The notes under the pieces: generated by a model
The model's input: the letters and a program-made list of their open reading frames with translations, nothing else
Told to the model about the DNA's origin: nothing
The model's database searches: none
Program-made: the position numbers and the translations under genes
Assembly (NCBI RefSeq): GCF_029714365.1
Contig: NZ_CP121659.1
Location: 3,906,376 to 3,970,375, forward strand
Reading direction: 5' to 3'
DNA from: Sinorhizobium terangae
GTDB lineage: Bacteria > Pseudomonadota > Alphaproteobacteria > Rhizobiales > Rhizobiaceae
DNA: 64,000 nt
Shown: positions 1-8,621 of the stretch, in pieces
Layout of the letters: every line of letters starts with the position of its first letter
Position numbering within the stretch: the stretch's first letter is position 1

Positions 1-980
1 GCGAAGCGGGTGGAGACCCGGGTGACGATCAGCCCGTCCTGCGGCGCCCGGACCTCGATCGCGCCTTCCGGAGTACCGGGCTTGGCAAGGATCGTCGCGA
101 GCAGTTCTCCTGCATGGACGCTTTCACCGATATCGCGATGGAAGAGGATCGCGCCGGCTGCGGGTGCGCGGATCATCTCGATGTTGTCGAGTGGCACGGC
201 CTTGCCGGAGAAGGCCGGAACATCGGTGCGTGCCCCGAAAACCACGCCGCGGGCGAGAAGAAACTGCCAGACGCCGTCGGCATCCTTGCTTGCGGTTGCC
301 GGATAGACGTCACGCGTACCGCGCAGCTCCACGGTTACGGAAAGCCGGCCGGGCAGGGACGTTTTCTTCCGGCTCTTGTCCTCGTTTTTCCAGGCATGGC
401 CGACCGCTTCTTCGAAAGCGGAGCTTTCGCCATCGGAGAGAAACACGGCTTTCATATCGAGCGCAGCAGCGAGGTCCGCGGCTTCCGGCCAGAAGGCCTC
501 GTTGATATAGGCATATTGCAGCCCCTCGTCGTCGCAGTGGAGGTCGAGCACCAGCTCGGCGCCAAGCGCCATGTGGAGCAGCTGCCGCTTCAGTCGGTCG
601 GTCGCCGAGTACCGGTCGAGATCCTCGAGCAGGCCGTCGCGTTCGCCAAGGGAAATCAGCGGGAAGTCACGGTTGAAATTGGTGCGGGAGCCGAGATCGA
701 AGCGACCTTGCAACTCGCCGAAATGCGACTGCGCCGAACCGATCGGATTTGCTTGCGGAACGACCGTGATATCGCCGAGGATCGCGCCTTCGGCATCCGC
801 CCGGCGCAGCTTCTCCAGAAGGAAATGCGAGAGCGCCGTGCCCGGCAGTTCGTTCGCATGAAGCGCCGCCTGGATATAGGTTCGCGGTGCTTCCCGTTTC
901 GTCCCCTTGAACCGGAACACCGGCAGCCGCCATTCGACGCCCGGCGTATCGCCGGCGATGATGATGTCCGTAATTTCCAC
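1..980 (-). CDS. Succinylglutamate desuccinylase/aspartoacylase family protein (3' end outside window)
   Basis: Zinc-dependent deacylase-like enzyme of the AstE/AspA family, which removes an acyl group from an N-acyl amino acid or related amide; the actual substrate cannot be told. About 326 codons are visible and the frame is open to the window edge, so the C-terminus is missing. The start is a GTG at 978-980 (peptide MEITDIIIAG), chosen because no in-frame ATG precedes the conserved region and a GGGACAG stretch lies upstream. Zinc-ligand motifs are seen: HANELPG (His41, Glu44) and DLHCDDEG (His148). The visible C-terminal part (HRDIGESVHAGELLATI) resembles the beta-barrel tail of this family. 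Catalytic activity is inferred from the motifs. Confidence 0.85.
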   Translation of the reverse strand, partial: MEITDIIIAGDTPGVEWRLPVFRFKGTKREAPRTYIQAALHANELPGTALSHFLLEKLRRADAEGAILGDITVVPQANPIGSAQSHFGELQGRFDLGSRTNFNRDFPLISLGERDGLLEDLDRYSATDRLKRQLLHMALGAELVLDLHCDDEGLQYAYINEAFWPEAADLAAALDMKAVFLSDGESSAFEEAVGHAWKNEDKSRKKTSLPGRLSVTVELRGTRDVYPATASKDADGVWQFLLARGVVFGARTDVPAFSGKAVPLDNIEMIRAPAAGAILFHRDIGESVHAGELLATILAKPGTPEGAIEVRAPQDGLIVTRVSTRF

Positions 981-1038
981 TTTTGCTGTCCCTCGATAGG
1001 CGATCCGTCGGAATGTGGTTTATGGGACTTTGAAGTGC

Positions 1039-1231
1039 TCAGCGCAACCGGGGAACCTCCTTCCACAGCGGCTTTGTGACCGAGTCGATCACGGCAATTG
1101 CCTTAACCTCCGGGAACGTCATCCAGGCGCGAGTGATGATATCCACCGCCAGGCGGTAGTCGCACTGGCGCTTGAGCTGGCAGCGGTTCTGGCTATCGAT
1201 TTCGGCGCGCCGCAGCTACTTGCTCCCTCAT
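1039..1231 (-). pseudogene. Remnant of a small unidentified gene
   Basis: On the minus strand a reading frame of 59 codons (1039-1215) ends in a natural-looking C-terminus (KPLWKEVPRLR) but has no usable start. An ATG at 1229-1231 opens a different frame (MREQVAAARR) that hits a stop after 12 codons. Joining the two frames by a single-base shift gives a continuous peptide of about 63 residues. I do not recognise the family. It may be a decayed gene or the tail of a lost larger gene; chance coding-like composition cannot be excluded. Confidence 0.35.
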
Positions 1232-1280
1232 GAAACGCGGGGTCAGATGATCCCCCACGGGGTAGCATCCTGTCTACTAA

Positions 1281-1380
1281 ATGATTCCTTAAATCGGAAT
1301 CGATTTAAGGATAAAATCACGCAGCAAATCAAAGTGCTACAGCGACCTTTGCGCGTCCGATTGGACGCGCGGCGCTGTAG
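1281..1380 (+). repeat. RIME-like intergenic repeat, copy 1 (complete)
   Basis: A 100-bp unit with two palindromes. The first is CCTTAAATCG-GAAT-CGATTTAAGG at 1287-1310. The second is a nested hairpin: outer arms CTACAGCG (1337-1344) and CGCTGTAG (1373-1380), inner arms GCGCGTCC and GGACGCGC (1351-1370). Related copies lie at 43274-43374, 52817-52921 (inverted) and 60688-60755 (inverted, partial). Size and two-palindrome design resemble the Rhizobium-specific intergenic mosaic element RIME1; the name is inferred from memory of that description. Confidence 0.85.
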
Positions 1381-1434
1381 TGCGCGACGCGACAAGCTGG
1401 ATTGATGATCGATGCGGCGACGTGGAGAGTGGGA

Positions 1435-2997
<1,563 letters not shown>

Positions 2998-3087
2998 AGC
3001 GGGCCTTCAAGCTTGATCATGGCGAGCCTTTAATGAAAGCCCGCCCTTGGCGCAACGATTACATTGCACCCCGACAATTTAGGACTT

Positions 3088-3726
3088 TCAGAGCCTGATT
3101 TCACCGGTTCCTAGTGCTGCCTCCAGCCGGTCGATCGCGGCGGCGAGCTTCTCGTCGATCACATGGAGATATTCCTTCCAGTCGTCGACATGCTTCAATT
3201 CCGCCTTGCCGTCCGAAATGCCGCGCAGGCCGATCAGCGGCAGCCCGAAGGACTGGCAGGCGCGCAGGACCGCGAAGGTCTCCATCTCGACCATGTCTGC
3301 GTCGATGCCGTCATAGGCCTTTCCCGAGACGATGTTGGCGCCGGTCGAAAGCCGGGCCTCCTTCACGCCCGGGATGCGCAACGGCAGTTTGACGACCGCG
3401 GGAAGATCGAGGAACGGCGTCGCCCCCTTCTCGAAACCGAGTACGGACGCGTCCATGTCGCGATAGCCGACAGACGTCGCCTGGTAGACTTCGGTCTGTT
3501 CGAGGGTGGCGGACCCGGCCGAGCCGAGCGAGACGACGAGATCGGGCAGGCTGTCGGCTGCATCGAGTTTGGCGAGCGCCCTCGTCAAGGTGACGGCGGC
3601 TTCGACGGGGCCGACCCCGGTCATCAGCGGCGCGATGCGGGTGCGCAGGCTGGGCCCGTATTCGGCATCGACCGCCATCACGTAGAGGATCGTCTTGCCT
3701 GCCACGGACTTCAGTTCAAAGCTCAT
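3088..3726 (-). CDS. 5'-methylthioadenosine/S-adenosylhomocysteine nucleosidase-like protein
   Basis: 212-residue member of the purine/uridine phosphorylase fold, likely cleaving adenine from methylthioadenosine or S-adenosylhomocysteine in methionine salvage. Seen: MAVDAEYGP near the N-terminus (acid residue used in catalysis in MtnN), TGVGPVEAAV (ribose/sulfate loop), and VEMETFAVLRAC with the Met-Glu pair that binds the ribose, followed by the GISDGK segment corresponding to the catalytic Asp loop. The start ATG (3724-3726) overlaps the stop of the upstream thioesterase by four bases, so the two are probably co-translated. The family assignment is firm; the preferred nucleoside is inferred. 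Confidence 0.85.
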   Translation of the reverse strand: MSFELKSVAGKTILYVMAVDAEYGPSLRTRIAPLMTGVGPVEAAVTLTRALAKLDAADSLPDLVVSLGSAGSATLEQTEVYQATSVGYRDMDASVLGFEKGATPFLDLPAVVKLPLRIPGVKEARLSTGANIVSGKAYDGIDADMVEMETFAVLRACQSFGLPLIGLRGISDGKAELKHVDDWKEYLHVIDEKLAAAIDRLEAALGTGEIRL

Positions 3727-4175
3727 CCCTCGATCCCTTCGCGTCCGCGCACCACCATCATCGTTCCCGTCATCGAGGCGATCAGCTTTGCCGGCCCGTC
3801 CGGCCGGATGGCATAGGCCCGCCCGTCCGAAACCATGATCGTCGTGCCGGGCTTCGTCACCTCGCCGCGGAAAAGGAAGCGGTCGCCGCGGCCGGGCGAA
3901 AGCAGGTTTACCTTGAACTCGATGGTCAGCAGCGACGCGTCGGGGTCGATTACGGAATAGGCGGCATAGGTGCCGGCAGCGTCGAGCGCGGCGGAAATCA
4001 CGCCGGCATGCAGCAGGCCGTGCTGCTGCGTCAGCTTGGGATCGAAGGGCAGCTCGATCTCGACCGTGCCCGGTTCGATGCGTGTCAGCTCCGCGCCGAT
4101 GGTGTGCATGGCCGCCTGGCGGTCGAAGCTTTCCCGGATGCGGGCGTGAAAATCATGCGGCTCGTCGTCGATCAA
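3723..4175 (-). CDS. PaaI-type hotdog thioesterase
   Basis: Small acyl-CoA thioesterase-like protein with a single hotdog fold. The signature HGLLHAGVISAALDAAG matches the PaaI family loop with the catalytic Asp/Asn region, followed by VNLLSPG. I chose a TTG start at 4173-4175 because AAGG precedes it and the resulting 150-residue product fits the family. An in-frame ATG at 4275-4277 would add 34 residues of arginine- and serine-rich sequence that looks non-native. The stop overlaps the nucleosidase start (ATGA), suggesting a two-gene operon. Substrate unknown. Confidence 0.75.
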   Translation of the reverse strand: MIDDEPHDFHARIRESFDRQAAMHTIGAELTRIEPGTVEIELPFDPKLTQQHGLLHAGVISAALDAAGTYAAYSVIDPDASLLTIEFKVNLLSPGRGDRFLFRGEVTKPGTTIMVSDGRAYAIRPDGPAKLIASMTGTMMVVRGREGIEG

Positions 4176-4384
4176 TAGAAAAGGCCTTTCCGAGGGCGGG
4201 GCCGAGCGCCCGCTTCGGGCCGACAGTGGCATGCGAGTGGAGGCAGGACAAGCGCGGGCGAGGTGGAAAATCGCCACGCTCGGACGCCACCAGGCCCGAT
4301 ACGCGGTACACGAACCACATCCGGGGCGAAATATGCGCCGATTGGACTGCGCGCTTGCTTTCGCGAACCCCGGCTGATCCTTAT

Positions 4385-4948
4385 ATGTCTACGATGAGGA
4401 ACTTCAGACGCATTGAAATCCGACCGGCCGAGCCTGACGATGTCCTGATGATGGCATCGGTGCTCGTCGAAACCTGGCGGTCGACGTTTCGGGGCATCAT
4501 CTCCGACGCGTATCTCGATGCGATGACGGTCGAGGATCACGCGATCCGGCATGCGCGGCGAATGCGTGCCGCGGCCGCTTTCCATTTGGTCGCTGCCGAT
4601 ATGACCTCGAAGAAGGTAATCGGCCTGGCGAGTTACGGGCGAGCACGGGGAATGCCACCGGCCTTCGATCGCGAACTCTACACGCTCTACCTGCTGGAGG
4701 AGTTCCAGGGCGCCGGCATCGGCTCCGCGCTGGTACGCACGATTGCGCGGCATTGCCGGGACACGGGCGCCTCGTCGCTTTTTGCCTGGGTGCTGGCGGG
4801 CAATCCGAACCGTGCGTTTTATGAACGGCTCGGTGCGCGTGTCGTCGGGCGAGGGCGCGTCAGCGTCGGCGGCGAAAGCTATGATCAGGTCGCCTATCGC
4901 TGGGACGATCTCGCGACGCTTTCAGGCGTCGGATATGCCGCGATGTGA
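4385..4948 (+). CDS. GNAT family N-acetyltransferase
   Basis: Acetyl-CoA-dependent acyltransferase of unknown acceptor, 187 residues. The core is recognisable: IRPAEPDDVLMMA at the N-terminus, LYLLEEFQGAGIGSALV as the acetyl-CoA pyrophosphate loop (Q/R-x-x-G-x-G/A) and NPNRAFYERLGARVVG near the end. Start at ATG 4385; a second ATG at 4394 is equally possible and no strong ribosome site separates them. Divergent from the thioesterase gene, convergent with the DUF1513 gene, so a stand-alone unit. Confidence 0.85.
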   Translation: MSTMRNFRRIEIRPAEPDDVLMMASVLVETWRSTFRGIISDAYLDAMTVEDHAIRHARRMRAAAAFHLVAADMTSKKVIGLASYGRARGMPPAFDRELYTLYLLEEFQGAGIGSALVRTIARHCRDTGASSLFAWVLAGNPNRAFYERLGARVVGRGRVSVGGESYDQVAYRWDDLATLSGVGYAAM

Positions 4949-4962
4949 CGTAGCCTCCACCT

Positions 4963-6270
4963 CTACCCCAACCTGACGATATGCTGGTCCCAGGCAACGG
5001 CGCTTTTGCGGACGTTGAAGTGGCCATCATAGGAGGAGACGGCGAAGCCGTGTTCGGCCGCGGCGACGCCTGCGGCCTTCGCGATGAACTTCTCATTCAA
5101 GACGGCGCCTGTGCGCGCATCGAGCGTGACGGCGACGTTCCCCTTCGGCGATGTCAGTCCGACGAGCCCTTCGCGACGGTTGACGGCGATGGCGCCGACA
5201 TAGTTGGCGAGCGCCTCAGTCGTTCGCTCGGGAAGGGGGATAAAGGCAAGGTCCTCACCTCGCGAGAAATGGCCGACGAGCGGGGGCAGGTCGTTGCGCG
5301 GCCCTTCGTATTGGCAGGCGAACCAGATCTTTCCGTCGGTTCCGATGTCCACATGCCGCGTTGATAGCCGGCTAAGCTCCCTCGGCAGCACATGCTTTTC
5401 GATGAGCGCCCCCGTGACTGTGTCGACCAGTGTCAGGCTCGGCTCCATATGGTCGAGATTGAGCTTGGTGCGGCCGAAGTCCGGATGGGTCTCGATGCCG
5501 CCATTGGCGATCGCGAGCGTCCGCCGGTCGGCCGCAAGGGTCATGTCATGCGGCCCGATGCCGTAGGTCGGAAATTCGCCGATCCGGGCAAATCCCCTCG
5601 TGCCGTCGTAAATACCGATCATGCCGCGATTGGCGGAAAAGTCGTTCTCGGTCGCATAGAGCATGCGGCCATCGGCGGAGAAGCAGCCGTGGCCGAAGAA
5701 GTGTCGGCCTTCAGCGGCTGTAATCACGACGGGTTCGGCGGCGCCATTGGTCGAAAGGACCATCGCGTAGGTGCCAGGCCGGCGGGCAAAGGCGACGGCG
5801 CGCCGGCTTTCCGGGGAGAAGGCCATGCCATGCGCCCGCGCCGGCAGCAGCGTCCGGTCTATGATCTGGCCCTCGTCCGTCAGGGTCGCGACGCCGTAGC
5901 TTCCGTCCGGCGCCATGAAGGCCGAGGCGAAGACGGCGTCGGCTCTTTCAAGCGCGAAAGCGCTACGCGGGGTAAGCGTCGCCAGCCAGGCGGCGCCCGC
6001 CATTTTGACGAAGCTGCGCCGATCGATGAGGTTCCTGGCATTGATATGATTTTGCTGGCGGAGGCGCTTTCCCGTGGCAAGCCCCTCCCCAGCCCCTCCC
6101 GACAAGGGCGAGGGACTCGCCTCCGTGACCCGCTCAATCCCAGCTCCGACGTCCGAATGCCCGGGAATGTTGAGATTGAACGAAGCCGGCGCAGCGTCGT
6201 AAGTCCCTCCCCCTTGTGGGGAGGGGTTGGGGAGGGGTTGTGCGGGAAAAGTCCGGGAAGAGTGCGCCAT
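4963..6270 (-). CDS. DUF1513 protein with Tat signal and repeat-derived N-terminal extension
   Basis: Predicted periplasmic beta-propeller-like protein of the DUF1513 family, which is commonly found with imelysins. The Tat signal IDRRSFVKMAGAAWLATL is visible, and the mature part has repeated blade-like segments (GHGCFSADGRMLYATEND, GIGPHDMTLAADRRTLAIANGG). The only in-frame ATG before the Tat motif is at 6268-6270, two bases after the corA stop, which leaves about 80 residues in front of RRSFVK. Most of that stretch is encoded by a GC-rich palindromic repeat (6082-6237). Either the repeat is translated and buries the Tat motif, or an unusual start is used downstream. Probably coupled to corA. 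Confidence 0.75.
   Translation of the reverse strand: MAHSSRTFPAQPLPNPSPQGGGTYDAAPASFNLNIPGHSDVGAGIERVTEASPSPLSGGAGEGLATGKRLRQQNHINARNLIDRRSFVKMAGAAWLATLTPRSAFALERADAVFASAFMAPDGSYGVATLTDEGQIIDRTLLPARAHGMAFSPESRRAVAFARRPGTYAMVLSTNGAAEPVVITAAEGRHFFGHGCFSADGRMLYATENDFSANRGMIGIYDGTRGFARIGEFPTYGIGPHDMTLAADRRTLAIANGGIETHPDFGRTKLNLDHMEPSLTLVDTVTGALIEKHVLPRELSRLSTRHVDIGTDGKIWFACQYEGPRNDLPPLVGHFSRGEDLAFIPLPERTTEALANYVGAIAVNRREGLVGLTSPKGNVAVTLDARTGAVLNEKFIAKAAGVAAAEHGFAVSSYDGHFNVRKSAVAWDQHIVRLG
6082..6237. repeat. GC-rich palindromic repeat inside the DUF1513 reading frame
   Basis: Nearly perfect inverted ends CCCCTCCCCAGCCCCTCCC (6082-6100) and GGGAGGGGTTGGGGAGGGG (6219-6237) enclose a 156-bp unit, a multiple of three. 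It contains internal palindromes such as CTCCCCCTTGTGGGGAG. Related units are at 10103-10296, 26184-26272, 44267-44389, 45389-45499, 50492-50602 and 58113-58231. Confidence 0.75.
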
Positions 6271-6272
6271 CG

Positions 6273-7262
6273 TCACAGCCACCCTCTCTGTTTGAAATAG
6301 AGATAGGGCAACAGCGCCGAAAGCACCATCATGCCGAGAGCATAGGGATAGCCGAGGTCCCAGAACAGTTCCGGCATCGACTGAAAGTTCATGCCGTAGA
6401 TCGAGGCGACCAGCGTCGGCGGCAGGAACACGACCGCTGCCACCGAGAAGATCTTGATGATCTGGTTCTGTTCGAGATTGATGAGGCCGAGCGTCGCGTC
6501 GAGCAGGAAGTTGATCTTGTTCGACAGGAACAGCGCGTGATCGCCGAGCGAGGTTGCGTCGCGCTGGATCAGCTTGATCCGCTGCCGGCTCTCCTTGGCT
6601 GCCTTGCGCTGTCCGTTGCCCTCGATCGCCACGTGGTAGGCGACGAGCCTGCCGACGCTCACCAGACTTTCACGAATGATCGTCAAGAGGTCACCCTTCT
6701 GGCCGATCTGCTCGATCAGCGACTGCAGGTTGCGCGTCTTCTTGGTGGCGTTGGCGTGCGACTTACGGAAAACTTCGCGCGAGATCGCATCGACCTCGTT
6801 GCCGGCGCGCTCCAGCGCATCCGCCGTGCGATCGATCATCGCCTCGAGCAGCCCCAGCATCACCATTTCCCCGGTTTCGCACGCCGCCCCGTTCGGCCTC
6901 TGGATGCGGGTCGCATAGACCTGGAACGGCTTCGGATCGGCGTGGCGCACCGTGACGAGACTCGGTCCCTTGAGAATGAACGTCACCGGCACTTTTGTCG
7001 GATTGTCGCTGTCGAGTTTCGCCACGGCGGTCATCGTCATGAACTCGGCGCCGTCCTCCTGGTAGAGGCGGTCTGAAAGCTCGATTTCCTGCATCTCGTC
7101 CCGTGTCGGGATGGCGATCGCCAGCCTCTCTTCGACCAGCCGGGTTTCCTCGGCGGAGGGACTGAAGAGGTCGAACCAGATCACCGGTTCCTGGGATGCC
7201 AGGCCGTTGAGGAGGTCGACGGGCGCGAGATGGTTGTTCTGGCCTTTGTAGATGCGCAGCAT
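6273..7262 (-). CDS. corA: CorA-type magnesium/divalent cation transporter
   Basis: Inner-membrane divalent cation channel of the CorA family, 329 residues. The large N-terminal cytoplasmic domain is followed by two C-terminal membrane helices (IIKIFSVAAVVFLPPTLVAS and ALGMMVLSALLPYLYF) with the selectivity signature YGMNF between them. Start at ATG 7260-7262 (MLRIYKGQNN), preceded by GGAG at good spacing; an in-frame ATG further out would add only unconserved residues. It lies between the second imelysin gene (232-bp gap) and DUF1513 (2-bp gap). Whether it moves Mg, Co, Ni or iron cannot be told from sequence. Confidence 0.93.
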   Translation of the reverse strand: MLRIYKGQNNHLAPVDLLNGLASQEPVIWFDLFSPSAEETRLVEERLAIAIPTRDEMQEIELSDRLYQEDGAEFMTMTAVAKLDSDNPTKVPVTFILKGPSLVTVRHADPKPFQVYATRIQRPNGAACETGEMVMLGLLEAMIDRTADALERAGNEVDAISREVFRKSHANATKKTRNLQSLIEQIGQKGDLLTIIRESLVSVGRLVAYHVAIEGNGQRKAAKESRQRIKLIQRDATSLGDHALFLSNKINFLLDATLGLINLEQNQIIKIFSVAAVVFLPPTLVASIYGMNFQSMPELFWDLGYPYALGMMVLSALLPYLYFKQRGWL

Positions 7263-7493
7263 TTGGGGCTCCATGGGGCGAGTCATCCGACCGCCCGGAG
7301 CCCTGATCAATCAGGATCGGACGGCCGTGAGCGTGAAGGCTCGACTTCGACTGTCGGGGTTCATTCCGGTTGATCCTTGCTAGGTGAAACATGCCCGCGA
7401 CAGCGGACACGACTTGCGCTTTGCGCCCAAAAGGGCGGCTTGTCAACCGCTGGCCGGCGGGGCCCCTTCACGTTGCCGTGTCAACGTGCAATG

Positions 7494-8621
7494 TCAATCG
7501 CCGTCGGCAAAGGAAAAGCCGGCGCCAAGGCCGATGGCGCCCCCGAATTCGCGATTGAAGCGATCGAGGAGATCAGCGGTGTTGAGCGCGATGAAGTCGA
7601 GCGTGGCACGCTGGTTCTCGTCCGCAAGCGCCGCGTCGATCGGTCCCTCGATGCGGTCCGCGGCGCGGATCAGCGCCTTGAAGAGGAAATTGATCGAACC
7701 GGCGATCGAGCGGCTGTCGGCTGGAAGCAGGCTCTCCATGCCGGCCGTATCGAAGAGCATCTGCAGGGCCCGCAGATTCGCGGAAATGGCGGCCATCGTA
7801 TTGACTGAGCGCCAGTAGATGGCGAGCCTTGGACGGCCCTTGTCGGGCTTTCCATCGAGCGTGCCGGTGTAAAAGGGCCGCAGCCGCTGGTCCTTCACCA
7901 TCTCGACGCTGTGGACGAGAATGCCGAGGAGCTCGGTTGCGGCCTCCCTGCTGTCGCGGAAGAGCGGATTGTCGGGACCGGGCTTCTTCCAGGCGGCCTG
8001 GATTCCATCCGGCCTTTGCCATTCGGCGAGGATCTCGCCCGCGATCGCCTTCAGGTTCTCCGATATCGCGACGCCGTAGCGGCAGCGAAAGGCGCCGTCC
8101 TTCCCGGCAAGCGTTTCTGCCCCGGTGCCGTAGAGTACGTATTCGAGCGCGCCGAGGCCTTGGACAGCGACGCTTTTTTTCTTGAGGCTTTCTACCTGCG
8201 TTGCGCTTTCGTCTTCTTTCGCAAGAATCGCCTGCACCTGCTTGAGGCCGGTGCTCTTGCGGTCGGGATAAAACAGGAAGCGCTCGAAGCGGTTCTGTTC
8301 GAGGGCCGGGCCGAGGCGGATGATCTCGATCGCCGACCATCTCCGCACGACGCCCGAAAAGGCCGAGCGGGCAGCCTCGAGCGCCGCTGCCGAGGGCGCC
8401 TCGCAAAGCGCGGCGCTCGTTTCCGCAAGGCCGACCGTCGCTTCCGCGAGACCGCGATAGCCGGGGACGATGAAGCCGTCCACGGCTTTTGCCATGACGC
8501 CCGGCACGGCGGCCTCGTCGACGACGCGCGGCGACAGCGCTCCACCTTCTTGCGCGGCCGTCGGGATGGCGGTGGCCGCAAACAGGAGGACGGCCAGTGT
8601 TAGGGGAAGGCTCGGGCGCAT
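7494..8621 (-). CDS. Imelysin family (M75) periplasmic protein
   Basis: Second imelysin-type protein of this cluster, 375 residues, with a signal peptide (LPLTLAVLLFAATAIPTAAQ). Imelysins are EfeO/IrpA relatives thought to act in iron handling at the cell envelope rather than as peptidases. The conserved segments LGALEYVLYG and DGFIVPGYRGL are visible. The start ATG overlaps the stop of the di-heme oxidoreductase gene (TGATG), so translation is coupled. The role in iron uptake is inferred from family and neighbours. Confidence 0.85.
   Translation of the reverse strand: MRPSLPLTLAVLLFAATAIPTAAQEGGALSPRVVDEAAVPGVMAKAVDGFIVPGYRGLAEATVGLAETSAALCEAPSAAALEAARSAFSGVVRRWSAIEIIRLGPALEQNRFERFLFYPDRKSTGLKQVQAILAKEDESATQVESLKKKSVAVQGLGALEYVLYGTGAETLAGKDGAFRCRYGVAISENLKAIAGEILAEWQRPDGIQAAWKKPGPDNPLFRDSREAATELLGILVHSVEMVKDQRLRPFYTGTLDGKPDKGRPRLAIYWRSVNTMAAISANLRALQMLFDTAGMESLLPADSRSIAGSINFLFKALIRAADRIEGPIDAALADENQRATLDFIALNTADLLDRFNREFGGAIGLGAGFSFADGD

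Noticed and set aside
7470..7489. CACGTTG-CCGTGT-CAACGTG hairpin after the second imelysin gene as a terminator
   Set aside because: The stem is sound but no T-run follows on the minus strand and it abuts the stop codon; not enough to call a terminator.
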